Shown: piece after piece, positions 1-11,570 of the stretch
How the letters are laid out: each line of letters begins with the position of its first letter
Position numbering within the stretch: the stretch's first letter is position 1
Source: Pieris napi
Lineage: Eukaryota > Arthropoda > Insecta > Lepidoptera > Pieridae
Length of the DNA: 64,000 bases
Direction of reading: 5' to 3'
Assembly (NCBI RefSeq): GCF_905475465.1
Contig: NC_062238.1
Coordinates: 2,894,501 to 2,958,500, forward strand
Notes under the pieces: generated by a model
Seen by the model: the letters and a program-made list of their open reading frames with translations, nothing else
What the model was told of the DNA's origin: nothing
Databases searched by the model: none
Made by a program: the position numbers and the translations under genes

Positions 1-235
1 CGTACTGTGAATCAAATTGTGCTTTAATGGGTGATTGTTAATCAAGAATAGTAGTAAAAATAGTTTATTAAGAAATGTAAGACTGTATATATGAATTTAT
101 ATTTCAATAAAAAATTACCAAATTGTTTAGTTCTTAGCAACAAATTATAAAAACTGAGTTTTGAGGGATCCCCAAATTTGTTTTATAGCGTAAAAGCCAA
201 TATAAAAAGTATTCTATCATATGTTATACCATATA
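1..235. other. AT-rich DNA, nothing recognised
   Basis: AT-rich sequence at the window edge. No open frame, RNA gene or repeat that I can support. Confidence 0.5.
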
Positions 236-322
236 CCAATGGCGCTACAACCGTCTAGGTTTGGGCCTCAGTTCTCCGTATCGTTGAACGTTGAAACCAC
301 TAGGCCAACAGTGCTCCATCCT
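236..322 (-). repeat. tRNA-derived SINE, internally deleted fragment
   Basis: This stretch pairs the SINE tail motif (GGCGCTACAACC, then GGGCCTCAG) with its tRNA-like head (CACTAGGCCAACAGTGCTC), in the same order as the fuller copy at 17.0-17.3 kb but without the middle. The sense strand is the minus strand. It is a degraded relic. Confidence 0.6.
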
Positions 323-431
323 GCTTTCATTTATGATTACAATTTTCATATATACTGAAGAGATATTATTACTTAAATGATCCTAATCCTTGGGATTGAT
401 TTGCTCCAGTTCAAACAATTTGTATGACAAT

Positions 432-792
432 ACTTGGCGATTAAAAAGAGTGGCGGAAAGTTTCTTGCCAGCCTTGCGATTCTGTAACTCACTTTTCGAA
501 CTCGTTAAGTGAGTTACAGAATCATGTGCATAAGGAGGGAGCTTGTAGTTTATTGTTAATCAGAATGCCAAATCGTAAAATGATTGCTTCATGACTGATT
601 TGAGCGCGACCGCCGCTGCAAAAACCGCTGTGCGATTTCGAAAAGTGAGTTACAGAATCGCAAGGCAGTTCTTCTAACCGCTCTACGCCCTTGACTGGTA
701 GTAAATGTAAATTTACAATTAATTTAACTTCTTTTTGACTGTTCATAAGTGTACTTGTTTACCTATATCTATGAATAAAGATATTTTGAGTT
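432..792 (-). repeat. Dispersed repeat family C, copy 1, interrupted by a short inverted-repeat element
   Basis: The flanks 432-471 and 666-792 together match, in reverse orientation, the repeat at about 10,644-10,890. Shared landmarks are GATTAAAAAGAGTGGCGG, TTGCCA then GTTCTTCT, CTACGCCCTTGA, and AGTAAATGTAAA. A third copy lies at about 14,520-14,615. The match is cleanly broken by the element at 472-665. The family identity is unknown to me; it may be the 3' part of a retroelement. Confidence 0.6.
472..665. mobile_element. 194-bp MITE-like element with perfect 29-bp terminal inverted repeats
   Basis: The terminal inverted repeats at 472-500 and 637-665 are exact reverse complements (they start CCTTGCGATTCTGTAACTCA). 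The trinucleotide CAG flanks both ends (469-471 and 666-668) and looks like a 3-bp target-site duplication. The host sequence is the family C repeat, which reads TTGCCAGTTCTTC when uninterrupted, so the empty site can be inferred inside this window. A second inverted copy of the GTGAGTTACAGAATC motif lies subterminally at about 509-523. There is no coding capacity, so any transposase must act in trans. The superfamily is not assigned: a 3-bp TSD occurs in Harbinger and CACTA groups, but the ends do not start like CACTA. Confidence 0.8.
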
Positions 793-984
793 TGAGATAA
801 TTCTTTAAAATAAATATTTTCGAACAGTGATGATAGTTACACCTTGTAACCACTAAGCTTACACAGCTCCATACTGATTCCATATGTTACTGATAATAAT
901 TTATATATACTGAAGAAATATTTTTCAAGGATTATATATTTGCATCGTTTGAAATGTATGAATCTGCAAAGGCGAGAGATCTTA
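793..984. other. AT-rich spacer
   Basis: No gene seen. A motif resembling a tRNA A box on the minus strand near 850-860 (CTTAGTGGTTA) could be a SINE relic but has no B box nearby. Confidence 0.4.
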
Positions 985-1323
985 GGCCCAGCACACATGG
1001 TGAAACGCAACTGCAACGAAACTGCAACTACTAGTTACTTTTGAGTTTCATTTGAGTTTATGCCATAGATACCTTTGAGAGACAACACACGTCGCAACTA
1101 GTTTGAAACCGGTTTGAAACACGTTGCAGATCAGTTGCTTTGAAACCAGCGTGCAGGAAACTCGTGTCGGATTTGGTTCTGTCTGGTCTCAAAATCGGAA
1201 TGATTGTGACTAATTTCATCATATTTAGGTTACGGCGTGTGTGGAAAACGTTTGAAACTGGTTTCAAACCTGTAATTTCAAAAGGGTTTCGTTGCAGTTG
1301 CGTTTCATCATGTGTGCTGGGCC
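985..1323. mobile_element. 339-bp MITE-like element with 38-bp terminal inverted repeats
   Basis: The ends at 985-1022 and 1286-1323 are reverse complements over 38 bp with one mismatch (outer bases GGCCCAGCACACATG, inner CAACTGCAACGAAAC). TA dinucleotides flank both ends (983-984 and 1324-1325), as expected for a TA target duplication of the Tc1/mariner type, although the inverted repeat itself extends symmetrically a little further outward. The interior carries repeated GTTTGAAAC motifs in both orientations (near 1,100-1,115 and 1,250-1,268). There is no transposase gene; the small open frames across it are incidental. Confidence 0.75.
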
Positions 1324-1325
1324 TA

Positions 1326-1839
1326 AGAGTTAGGTTCGGAAGAGTCACGAACACGTTTGAACACCGATGAGATAACGACTCACGTACGAACTAAAATCAT
1401 TTGATTTTCCCTTAAACGTAACTTTAGTACCACTAAAAGATTATTTGTTTCCACCAATACTAATACTTGTGAAACTATTTCTACATACACACATTAAAAC
1501 TTGTAGGTTTATTTCAATAAATATTATATTATTATTCCAATAATTATTATATTTATCCTTTGTAACAAAATACATATACCTACATGGTTATTTGCCTACG
1601 AAATATCTAAAGAACCATTTTTAGTATTTAGGCACAATTCAATACGTATTTTTGACTCAATAATATGATGAATTTTAAAATAGCTAATGAACTTTTAAAA
1701 TAGTAATATCTTCATAGGATGTTCATGTCATTGAATCAATACTCAATGTATCTTTCATTAATATTAGACTTATTCAAATAAAAAATCACACTATTTATTA
1801 AACAATTTTTATATAACAATAGGGCAAACAATATAGGGA
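1326..1839. other. AT-rich DNA without recognisable gene
   Basis: Highly AT-rich. No frame or RNA gene supported. Confidence 0.5.
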
Positions 1840-2105
1840 AATAGGGCGGGAGGCTCATCTGGTGTTGATACCGCCGCCCTTGATGCTCGCAAGTGCGATG
1901 CCGGCCCTTTTAGACGTAATACGCTCAAGAAATAAGCCCTTTCTTAGGCCCTAATTCGAATTGGTTCAGAAATACTTTAGTGGGTAGCGGTACATAGTGG
2001 TGGTGCGTGGCAAAAACTGCCTTTAATACCGTTCAGTTGTAGAACGACGGACGTCGAGGTAATACAGATGGAATTCTGCCTTGACGATGATGAAACTCAT
2101 TTGCT
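1840..2105 (+). repeat. Dispersed repeat family D, longest copy
   Basis: A GC-richer patch with GAGGCTCATCTGGTGTT, CGCAAGTGCGATGCCGGCC, and TAGTGGTGGTGCGTGGCAA. It shares its first half with copies at about 22,324-22,455 (plus) and 7,015-7,080 (minus). I recall this type of sequence as a common lepidopteran interspersed repeat but cannot name the family. No frame is open across it. Confidence 0.55.
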
Positions 2106-5100
2106 GGTAGTAATCCGAACAACTTCTCTAAACACCCTCCATTGTAATTGCGATAGAAAATGCTGATATTATTTATTTTGGCTGGTTTTGAAACAGTTAT
2201 TACGAAATCATGTTAATTTGTTAAAACCAATCGTTCTCAAGCTGTAACTTCTCTATAAAATCAATCTATAACGATTTGAAAAATATAACCAAGACTAGAA
2301 TATGAATCCATTGAAAAAGCGTAAGCCACCATACAATTGTTTGAAAATACATTTATTTCGCTTTATAAAAGCGCTTTAAAATGTATTATTAAACGTTCGT
2401 TGAAATACCGATTCCACTCAAAGAGTTTAAAAGATTAAAAACGTTCTAACTGATACAATCACAATATAAACCATGTAGCGGTACTAAAGCTTGTACTCAA
2501 AAGAATGAATCACCAATATTCCTTTGAAAGGAAAAAAAATCCAATCTACTTATGAAAATACCAATTTACGAATAGTGATGAAAGAGCTCGATTTTGCAAC
2601 ATCGTAAAACACGGCTTTTCTCTTTATTCGACCTCAACAAAGGATTAATCCGATGGTTGATTGGATCCAATAAGGATCTTCGGAGATATACATACATTAA
2701 TATAAATACGAAGTCAGATAACTTTTATTAGATCGTGGCTATGTTGTTTGAGAATGTACACCTGGCTTCTTTGTTACATTATTTTTGTTTGAGAGTATTC
2801 ATCAAATCGATATTCTATAAAAGAAAAACTCTTGATAGAACTGTCACATGCACATTCGCAGAAGTATTGCAATCGTAGCACTTTGATTGGTTTTTTTTAT
2901 ATGAAAATATTCAGGAATTTCCGGAATGAATTTTACTGTACGTAAGGTCCATGTTGTGAATCAACTTTTGCTTTTGCTTTATGGCTTACGCCATTTTATT
3001 AGGTAAGTTGTTAGTAAACGGAGCTTGATAAATCTAATCTGTTGCAACACAGCTGCGGCAGTGAAGACATAAAATTATTTATTGAAATATGTTAACCAAT
3101 TCGCTCGTCTTTTGTTTATAGATACTAGAAGACCAGCCATCTCGGTCTGACAGCGATTTTTCATTCAATTAAACCAAAATCGTGTTCCAATGTTTTATAT
3201 CTAGTTTCATATATTTGGCAATTGGAAATACGGACCAATGACAAAACGGACTTGAGATGTTTTAAGCCCGTACGCTAGGCTTCTACTCTTAAGAATAATC
3301 TGCGTACATACGCGCATTTATCATAACTTACATGAAGAGATATCGGATAACCGTCACGTACGTCGCCTAAACGTTCCAAGTTCCAAGTTCTATTGTTATT
3401 TACAGCGAACTAAGTCCCTAATCCTCGTAATGGCTTCGGCAAATTGCTGATAGAGAAACTTGCTCCATAACAAATAGACACAATTTGTTAGGCCGTAGGG
3501 CGTAAATTGACCAACTTTGACCTAAATTGGTGGGTGCAGCGAATATTAATCACTTCCGTAAAGGTTTTTAACTAACTTCGAATATATACGTAGTGCTGAT
3601 CAATTTACAAGGCCAAGGCATTTTGGGTCACAGACCCAGTGAACTGAGTGCCTTGGAGTTATACATATAAATAATCGTATTCATTTATTGAATGAAACGT
3701 CAGGGCTGGAGAGGGGGGGGGTCCTAATAATAATGCTAATTAGGGTGACGTCACCCAACGCTACATTACGGCCGTTAGATAACGGCACCGCTTTTCTAGA
3801 AAACCTAAGCTTTAGTGCACCATGTAGCACCACGATATATCTAAAAAATTGGAAGGCGTTGGATGAAAAGCGTGGCGAAACGGTCGTCCTCGAAATTTAG
3901 GTCTAGCAGAGGATGTTAACAGGCTGATTATATAGTAGCTTACACAACAGACCACAGTTTTATTTATTATTTAAAATAATATCTAACATTTAATAATACA
4001 ATAATTATAATTTTATACAAGTGAGGGTAGAAGTAGAAAAGTATAAAAATGCCAAACGAAAACTGAAAATATATACTATATTGTAAGCCAGTTATCGTAC
4101 AGCGTTTTGAACAACACTAATAATTGTACAATTAATATGGTTTTATTCTAGATAATCCGTAAATGTACCAAAGTGCTTTAATTGGCAAACGCTTAGAAGT
4201 TTGTGTTTGTTAGAAAAGTAATTAAACATTGTTCCCAATAATAATTAGAGTGGAACAAAGTTCATAATTAATTTTATCTTCAGTTGGCCTTTTCCGGTTT
4301 GAATGTTAACTTTTTAATGGTTTCTTAAACATATTTTGTTTTAGAAATTATGAACAATAAACAAATATATAAATCACGATCGATTCTTTGATATGCTATA
4401 TACATTTGGTAAAAGTAGGACAGAACACTGTAGTACATTATTTTTATGTGGCTGATCTGGTCTGGGTTTGCATGGTCAGTTGAAACTGGCTATTTAATGG
4501 TCACGCCATGCATTGAGTTAAAGGTATTCTCAGGGCCAGTTGTTTCAAAAAATGTTCGGCTAACTCATGAATTAATCGATTCTATCATCAGAATACCATT
4601 TTCCGACTGTCCTTTATTTGTCATATTTTGTCCCTTTTTTTAAATTAATAGTATGATTGTTATATCAAAAATAATCGTTGGATTTGTTTTATTTACAACA
4701 AATTTCTTTAAATTAATTCAAGTTCCATTCCCTATCTATTGATACATAAAAACACATTTTATATACAAGTATGTTACAGATCATCATAGCAACAAGAACC
4801 GCAAGGCATATAATTTTTTTTCAATATCCATTTTAATCAGATTTTAATAACACTTTAATACATTTTTTGAGCGTTGGAGTAAATAATTACATAACAGTTT
4901 TCGACGTGTAGCAACCTAATTTTGTAAATCAATTTTCCGAGCCGCGTTCGTCTCTACATCAGATTAATGGATTAAGGTGGAACCTATTTAATTAATTTGC
5001 TGTTTAAATTCATGTACAGATATTAGATATTTTGCTACTATACTATATTGCCCGCATTGGGGTATTAGTTACACAATTATGTCCTATTAGCAAGGTGTTT

Positions 5101-6235
5101 AGGCTAAAAATACTTTAATTTATAGATACACCTATGTCTGGGAATACACACATAATATTACTTTTCTTATATAAACATATGTATAAATTGGTTTCTATTA
5201 ATTACGTACGTAAAAATAAAAATAACATTCTGTGAATCTAAACCTAAAAGCATATAACATAATAACTAAAATATATTATTAAAAGGAGTCCCTTTAGGCA
5301 AGGTTCCGAAGGTGCTGGCAGCGTTCCCCCTTTGAATAGCTAGACTAATTCTTTGTAAAATATTACTCATTTCATTGTGTGTTTTTGTATGTTTTTTTGC
5401 TCGTTAACCAATAATACAACTTATACCTTACATAAGTAAAATATAATAATAAAGAATTTTCGATCGCGTATGTAATAACCATATGTCTTTGTTTTTAGAA
5501 GTTACTTACCACTTATGCTGTAAATAATTCTTCTAAAATAATATTTAGAGATAAATATTTCATGCTTTCTCAATCAGACTGTAGAAATCGATAGACTGAA
5601 TCTTGAATAGCCGAGGCTGAAAATAGAATCTAGAATCGGATTATGATATTTGTGGCCATCTTTAATTAGGGGCATACATTGACGCTACAAAGTAAGTTTT
5701 ATTATGTACATTGACTTTCGTTTATTGGAGTAACAATTGATTTAGTATAAATAATATAATATTATTGTATTTTATGATCTAATTATAAATAAAACACTAT
5801 TTCAGCTCAATAAATATGTTTTATCTTTATTGTTTTCTTGTATATAAAGTTGTGTAAATAAATAAATACATAAGAGTGTTTCAATATTGAACTTTACATA
5901 ATATATAGATTTCGCTTATCGAAACGTTCTAGTTAAGTACACACTCAATAGTTTCACTAATAATTTTATCATTTCTTGTGTGTGTGTGTGTGGCTCTACA
6001 GCAACGGCCTAGACCTGTTTGTGTATCTATATCATGTTTCTTAATAGGCAATTAGATAGTCTCTTGTGCCTGGCTCTTGCCCTCGATTTTTGGGTCTAAG
6101 GCAAGTCAGTTTGACAATTATTAAGGGTTATATGTATTTTTGTATGCTGTATCATAAAAAATAAAAACAAAAAGTTTTATCTAAAAATTAAAAATATAAA
6201 TTTAGGGACCACCCTTAACATTTAGGGGGATGAAA
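2106..6235. other. Long AT-rich stretch without genes
   Basis: Four kilobases with no convincing coding region. A 70-aa open frame at 3,688-3,900 and a 65-aa frame at 4,446-4,643 have no recognisable domain and are not called. Minor structures: a small foldback at 3,613-3,656 (CCAAGGCA paired with TGCCTTGG, enclosing GGGTCACAGACCC), a G run near 3,710, and a short GT run near 5,980. It could be intergenic or a long intron. Confidence 0.45.
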
Positions 6236-6362
6236 AATAGATATTGTCCGATTCTCAGACTTTCTGAATATGCATTTAAAATCTCATAAGAATGGGTCGA
6301 GCCGTTTCGGAGGAGTTTGCGAACGAATATTGTGACACGAGTAATTTATATATAATACATAA
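6236..6362 (+). repeat. Degraded transposon-like segment
   Basis: Contains CCGATTCTCAGAC, GAGCCGTTTCGGAGGAGTT and GTGACACGAGTAATTTATA, phrases I recall from common lepidopteran interspersed elements. There is only one copy in this window, so the call rests on recollection. Confidence 0.35.
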
Positions 6363-6879
6363 TGAGAGCACATAACATAGTTTATTAATAGTAAAAGCGT
6401 TGATGTGAACAACTGTTAAAGGTCACGGAGGGCTGTTAAATAATATAGTTTCGCCGTGGGTGGGTTGGCGCTGCGTTGGAATAGAAATTTAGAATGGTTC
6501 ATTGATGTATATACAGGAAAACTGACTATTTTAAGCACGCAGTACATTTGAATGGTCCTCGCAAAACTCGCAATGTATTTTAATAAACTACGTATCCAAC
6601 TAATTAATTAACTTTATTTTACTTTATTTCGGTTAAAATACGCATTCATTTCAGTTGAAATATTAATAATTAATATTAAATGTGATTGAATTTTTGGGGT
6701 TATAGTAGTTTGAAACAAAAATATGTATTTGCAAATTAATTTTAAATGAAAAAGTATTATTAATTGTTAGTTGTAATATGTGTATGTTTAAATTTATCAG
6801 TATTTAAAGGAGGCGTGCAAACCTGACCTATACCGTTGATTCCTTACGATCTCTACTGCATAAGCTCGTGTTTACCTAT
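6363..6879. other. AT-rich DNA without recognisable gene
   Basis: No frame, RNA or repeat that I can support. Confidence 0.45.
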
Positions 6880-6962
6880 TAGTGTACAGCCGGGGATCGA
6901 ACCTACGTCCTACGAGATTAGAATCGCACGGTGAAGCCTCTAGACCAACACTACTCTCCTTC
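6880..6962 (-). repeat. tRNA-derived SINE, 5' (head) fragment
   Basis: On the minus strand it reads a tRNA-like head: an A-box-like region (complement of CCTCTAGACCAACA) followed by a B-box match (complement of GGGGATCGAACC), then the start of the body (complement of TAGTGTACAGCC). It is the same family as the 17-kb copy, truncated 3'. Confidence 0.65.
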
Positions 6963-7014
6963 AGGTTAACATAAACACGCATTTATTTTAACTTGAGTTA
7001 TTTATTTATTCCAC

Positions 7015-7080
7015 TTAGGGTCCTTCAAGAAAAGAGCATACCAATTCTTAAAAGGCCAGCAACACACTCGCGAGCCCGAG
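7015..7080 (-). repeat. Dispersed repeat family D, short fragment
   Basis: The reverse complement shares GGCCTTTTAAGAATTGGTA and TTCTTGAAGGACCC-like text with the copy at 22.3-22.45 kb. Directly adjacent to a SINE tail fragment of opposite orientation. Confidence 0.55.
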
Positions 7081-7104
7081 AATATACATTCTTATATGTA
7101 CGCA

Positions 7105-7242
7105 TTTCACATTCGATCGAACGGTGAAGGAAAAAAGCATGAGGACACCGGCTTGCCTTTTAAATTGACAAATTATCATGAAACAGATGCAAAAATCTGA
7201 GCCCCAGACCTAAACAGGTTGTAGCACCACTGATTTATTTAT
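7105..7242 (+). repeat. tRNA-derived SINE, 3' (body and tail) fragment
   Basis: Plus-strand order GAACGGTGAAGGAAAA, ATGAAACAGAT, CTGAGCCCCAGACCTAAACA, GGTTGTAGCACCACTGATTT, then a TTTA-rich tail. This matches the 3' two-thirds of the 17-kb SINE in the opposite orientation. The head is missing. Confidence 0.65.
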
Positions 7243-9479
7243 GTTAATTTCGTCGTCTAAAGATCGTCTAAAGATAAAAACTTATCTTTCTGATAAATAA
7301 TAAATAAATATATAATAAATATAAAAATAATAAATTTTGTATGAATTTAAACAACAGTTATGTTTTAAATTTCCTGAATTAATGATAAATGTCACAGTTA
7401 AATTATTTTAATAACATTTCAATGTGGCATGTTCATATTTTAACGATAAATATTGCAAGTCAAGTCAGCAATGTAGTAATTTTGGTAGTAATGAGCACAT
7501 TGACAGGTCATATATTGTGAATTTATTAGTCATTATATTTTTGCTTTCAAATATTTCACTGTTATCATTTTAAAGATTTTTTTATCATAGCTGCGAAATT
7601 AAAAGTATTATTCTAATTATAATGCCAGTTTGTTTTTTACATTAGTAATAACTAATTTATTATGTAGCGTTAGTAACAATTAGATATTAGTTGCTATGTT
7701 AGTATTAGTTAGTAATCAATACATACAGTTTAAATTTTTAAATGAAAAAGGCCCTACAATATAATTTCAAATGCTCACAGAAGTTAGATCAAAACGAGAA
7801 CTTCAAAACTGCGTTTTAACTTCTTGTGGCATGTATTAACTTAAAGATATAACGGTGAGTGCTTCAATTTTAGAACGTGTACAAACAAATCGTGTCGCGT
7901 AATAAAACATTCATAAATTATAGATTTTTCAAATGTGAAATTCCAAAAATTTTTTGAAAAATAATTTAAAATTTCTTTTTATAAATTGATCCTCTTCCAA
8001 TCTTATTTAAAAGTGAAAGGTGGTATCCATGAGTTCACGTAGCCTTTTAAATTGCTGCTGCTAAACTAGTCTTATTCTAATGGCACCATCTCCTTTCGAA
8101 GGTTGGCGACCATCATGGATACTTTAATTTTGGATGTCGCGCTTCTGAACAAGGGTTTCGTGTTTGAAACCAATACAAATTTGATTGACGCATTGATGGC
8201 ATTAATTCAATCTTAGCAACTGATATTATCCGGCTTAACCCAAGTTCGATAAGGTTCTTTCCGCGTCCGCAGACGTCGCAAAGTAATCGCTATTGGAATT
8301 GACATGGTAGCCATATTGGAGTTTGAGTATTTGACTTCCGGTTAGCGGTTCCGAGATTCTTGTGTCGTAGTTGATGAATTTATTGATTTATGAGAAATTG
8401 AGCCAATCCTTGTGTAAGTAGGCTCGAGACTGCATGATTGTGAATATACCCCTGAAGTGGATGATGTGGTCATAAAAACACATACAAAAATGTGAAAGAA
8501 CCATATTTCGTTTCATTTAAATTTTACCAGAGTTTATTCAGGGTTAATTTGTAGGTGTAAAAATGTTAAGTCACTCAACTTTATTTAGGTTAATAACATA
8601 ATTTAAACTCCACTTTCGGCCGTGTAATTAAATTTGTCTTTTTAAGCCTTTTGAGTAATTTTTATTAAAAATTACTAGATTAGATGCAACGCGTTTATAT
8701 ACGGTGTGTATTAAAAAGTCCTAAGGGAAATGTTTCCATGTTTAAATTTCTTAAATATGTAAGGTTAATGAAAATAAATGCGGCCTCGTTACCGCCGAGA
8801 TTTCGCTTGCGACGTATTTAATAAAGATATCTAATCAAAAGCGAAAGCACTCCAGAGGTACTCCGATGCCTAAGTTTGTGCCTGGTGAGTACATAAGGCA
8901 GTGCAGACAGTCAGTCCATACTTTCGGCGAATTAAACTTATAAACTGTATAAAATACTTGACGTTAATAATGCGTTGAGTGAACTAGCAAAAACTTTTCT
9001 TTTGTAGTCTATTATTTAACATTTATTTTATACAAAACTGGACAGACCAGCCACAATCCTACCTGATGTTACGTGAGATGCGACCTATTGGAGGGCACGC
9101 ATGTTCAGGCCTATATGATCAACACTTAAATTTACCCATGTTAAACTGTTGTTGAAGATGGAAGGGGACAAGGAGTTCTTCTCTTTGCTGTATTTACAGA
9201 AAACGACAATTTAAAGCGTGCGGCACATGAGTATATCAACTAAGAAGGGGTGATGTACAGCGTGCTTCTAGAAGAGCGTTCTTTGAATGGGGATGACGGA
9301 ATCAGGTTATCGGATTGAATAAGCATTATTTGTCCACATCGTGTACCTTATATATTTTAGAAATTATTAAAATTAATTGTCTTTACATTTTAATTATTTA
9401 CATTTGTTTTGTTCTTTTGTTATGATTAAGTTTTGCACCTTGAGCGCGTCTCAATATATTTTTTACAATATACTTTTTT
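7243..9479. other. AT-rich DNA without recognisable gene
   Basis: No supported gene. Some short phrases (for example GGTTGGCGACCATCATGG near 8,100) look like old retroelement sequence, but I see no second copy in the window. Confidence 0.4.
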
Positions 9480-9600
9480 TCTCAAAAGGTTACCTGGAAG
9501 AGATCGCTCTACAACAATAAGGCCACCCGTTGCCCTCCTCATTATTTAATTAATATAGCTTGTACTGATTTATGCAACGAAAGTGTTAAATAAAATAATA
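9480..9600 (+). repeat. Possible LINE 3'-end relic
   Basis: CTGGAAGAGATCGCTCTA followed by CAATAAGGCCACCCGTTGC and a T-rich then GTGTTAAATAAAATAA tail resembles the 3' untranslated end of RTE/Jockey-like insect LINEs as I recall them. There is a single copy here and no coding sequence upstream. Confidence 0.35.
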
Positions 9601-10486
9601 TAGTTGTCCAGTGTAGCTAAGCGGGTATGTTATGATAATTGAATTTTATTTGCTAATTCCTTTTATAATTTTTTTCTATTTCGTGTCTCTGTTGTTATTA
9701 TACTACTACTACTTTTAAAATGTTGGTCAGTAACACGCGTATTTTTTCGATAAAATCAATTTTTGATGGGTTAATACGTCACCTCTTTACTCGTATGCTA
9801 CCTTTTTTAAGTTCCTTGAAGTCAATTTTAGTCCTTTGTATCTTAATAAGCGATTGGAGTTTGTAACAGTCTTACGTAGACCAGGATTGCTGCACTCGCA
9901 ACGTCGAATTAGGTAAATATTATTAATTAAAACTAAATCAATTTAATATCGTAACGATAATAAATTGATTTAGCCTTAATAAGTAACGATAGATAGTACC
10001 TCTTTATAGTAAATACAATTTGATAGAGAATCGTCGAATTTGTATTAGTATCGCCATCAAAGGATGAGCATACACCACTTAGGGTTTACAAGATGTTAAA
10101 CAATCATCTCCTACTAAACTCTCCTTAGTCATTAACAACGAACAGTCGAAAAATCAGTCGTATCACTTTAAGCAAGCACTTAAAATGTAAACAGTAATTT
10201 GCATACAAACCGAGTAGTCAAAAAATTCACAAAAAGATCCTAACCGTACCATACCTCAATGAATAATTTCACTTGGGTAAAATACGCGTTTCGGGGACCG
10301 GCGTGTGTTATACCTATGTTAATATTAAAATATGCAAATCAAAGTATTACCATGTTCCTTCCAGGTCGACATGTAAATGCACTCGATATTAAAACGCCAG
10401 GTGTAAGTGAAATATACAACAATATGTAATCGTTTTTGTGACTTTGAGCGATTTAGTGCCTTATATGATTTATATGTATGAAAAAA
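9601..10486. other. AT-rich DNA without recognisable gene
   Basis: No frame or RNA gene supported. Confidence 0.45.
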
Positions 10487-10608
10487 CAGTGGCGCTACAA
10501 CCTGTTACGACTGGGATCTTCTTGGGTTTGGTAATAATAAAAAAACCAGTTTCATGACAATTTGTCAATCTAATAGACAAGTAAGTGATAAGCCTTCGGG
10601 GCCGTTCA
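10487..10608 (-). repeat. tRNA-derived SINE, 3' fragment
   Basis: Reads AGTGGCGCTACAACC, then GTTTCATGACAATTTGTCAA and CTAATAGACAAGTAAGTGAT, the minus-strand signature of the SINE body and tail as at 17.0-17.1 kb. Confidence 0.6.
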
Positions 10609-10643
10609 AGTATTACGTAAGCAGATTTACTGCAATTTATCAA

Positions 10644-10890
10644 TTCAATTCAATTCAAAAATCATTTATTCACGTAGGTAACACAATGTACACTTGTGAT
10701 TCGTCATTAAAGAAATATATATTAATGCTTCTAATTTTACATTTACTGCCAGTTCTCAAATCAAGGGCGTAGAACGGAAGAGAAGAACTGGCAATAAACT
10801 CTCCGCCACTCTTTTTAATCGGCATGTTTTTTTTTTTTTTACACAACGTTTGTAAGGAGCTGCAACCATTACACCATGTTCCACATGACA
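10644..10890 (+). repeat. Dispersed repeat family C, longest copy
   Basis: Landmarks are ATTTACTGCCAGTTCTCA, ATCAAGGGCGTAGAACGG, GAAGAACTGGCAATAAACTC and CTCCGCCACTCTTTTTAATC, followed by a T run at about 10,829-10,840. It matches copy 1 (432-792, reversed) and copy 3 (14.52-14.61 kb). The short frames over it are incidental. Confidence 0.6.
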
Positions 10891-11383
10891 TTTTAAGTAA
10901 TTAATAATAATAACATAAATTAAAAACAAAGACTTGTCCCCTATCAGCAGGAGGCATGGTGAAATAGGAGCACGCACTTACATTCTCGTGGGAACAACAC
11001 GCAAACACATAGTCGAAATAATTAACATCACCGCATACACAAATTCAAGTACGACCAGTCACCACAAGAAGCACCCGCTCACGAGTATGACGCATGGCCA
11101 GCCATCGGCCCCCTCGACATATTTTAGGGAGAGAGACAACCCGACGCATGGACGCCGCCACAAGCAATCCCCCAATATCCCCCCCCCCTTCCTCTTTTCA
11201 GCAAAAGTAAACAAAAGTAAACGTATTAACTTTTTGTAGGAATCCTCGAAATGGATTTCGTTTTCAAGCATAGACAAAGTGTGGGTAATATGTGTAAAAA
11301 AGTAAATAATTACTGTTGTCGTAATCACCAAATAAGAAAATCAAAGACCCTAAGAAGTGCTTACGTAATACTTGAACGGCCCC
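10891..11383. other. Non-coding stretch, moderately GC-rich in part
   Basis: The part 10,950-11,200 is less AT-rich than its surroundings, and a 101-aa frame is open on the plus strand (10,934-11,239). That frame has no recognisable domain and an antisense frame is open too, so I do not call a gene. Confidence 0.35.
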
Positions 11384-11570
11384 TTCTATGCCTGATACAC
11401 ACAGTCGATGTTTTGAATCTAAAACATGCCGGTTTCCTCATAATGTTTTCCTTCACGGTTCGAGCGAGTGTTAAATGTGCACATATACAGAAAGTCCATT
11501 AGTGTACAACTGGGGATCATACGTACGACCTCAGGGATGAGGCACTAGACACTCTACACTGCTCTGCTCT
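11384..11570 (-). repeat. tRNA-derived SINE, head plus part of body
   Basis: Minus strand: tRNA-like head (complement of GGGGATCATACGTACGACC, a mutated B box) and body (complements of AGTCCATTAGTGTACAAC, GAGCGAGTGTTAAATGTGCA, CGGTTTCCTCATAATGTTTT). Same family as the 17-kb copy, diverged. Confidence 0.65.

Noticed and set aside
522..1370. Short open frames of 74-98 aa over the two MITE-like elements
   Set aside because: They are explained by the inverted repeats and show no domain or transposase motif.
3613..3656. Small foldback as a MITE
   Set aside because: Arms of only 8 bp, no target duplication, and no second copy in the window.
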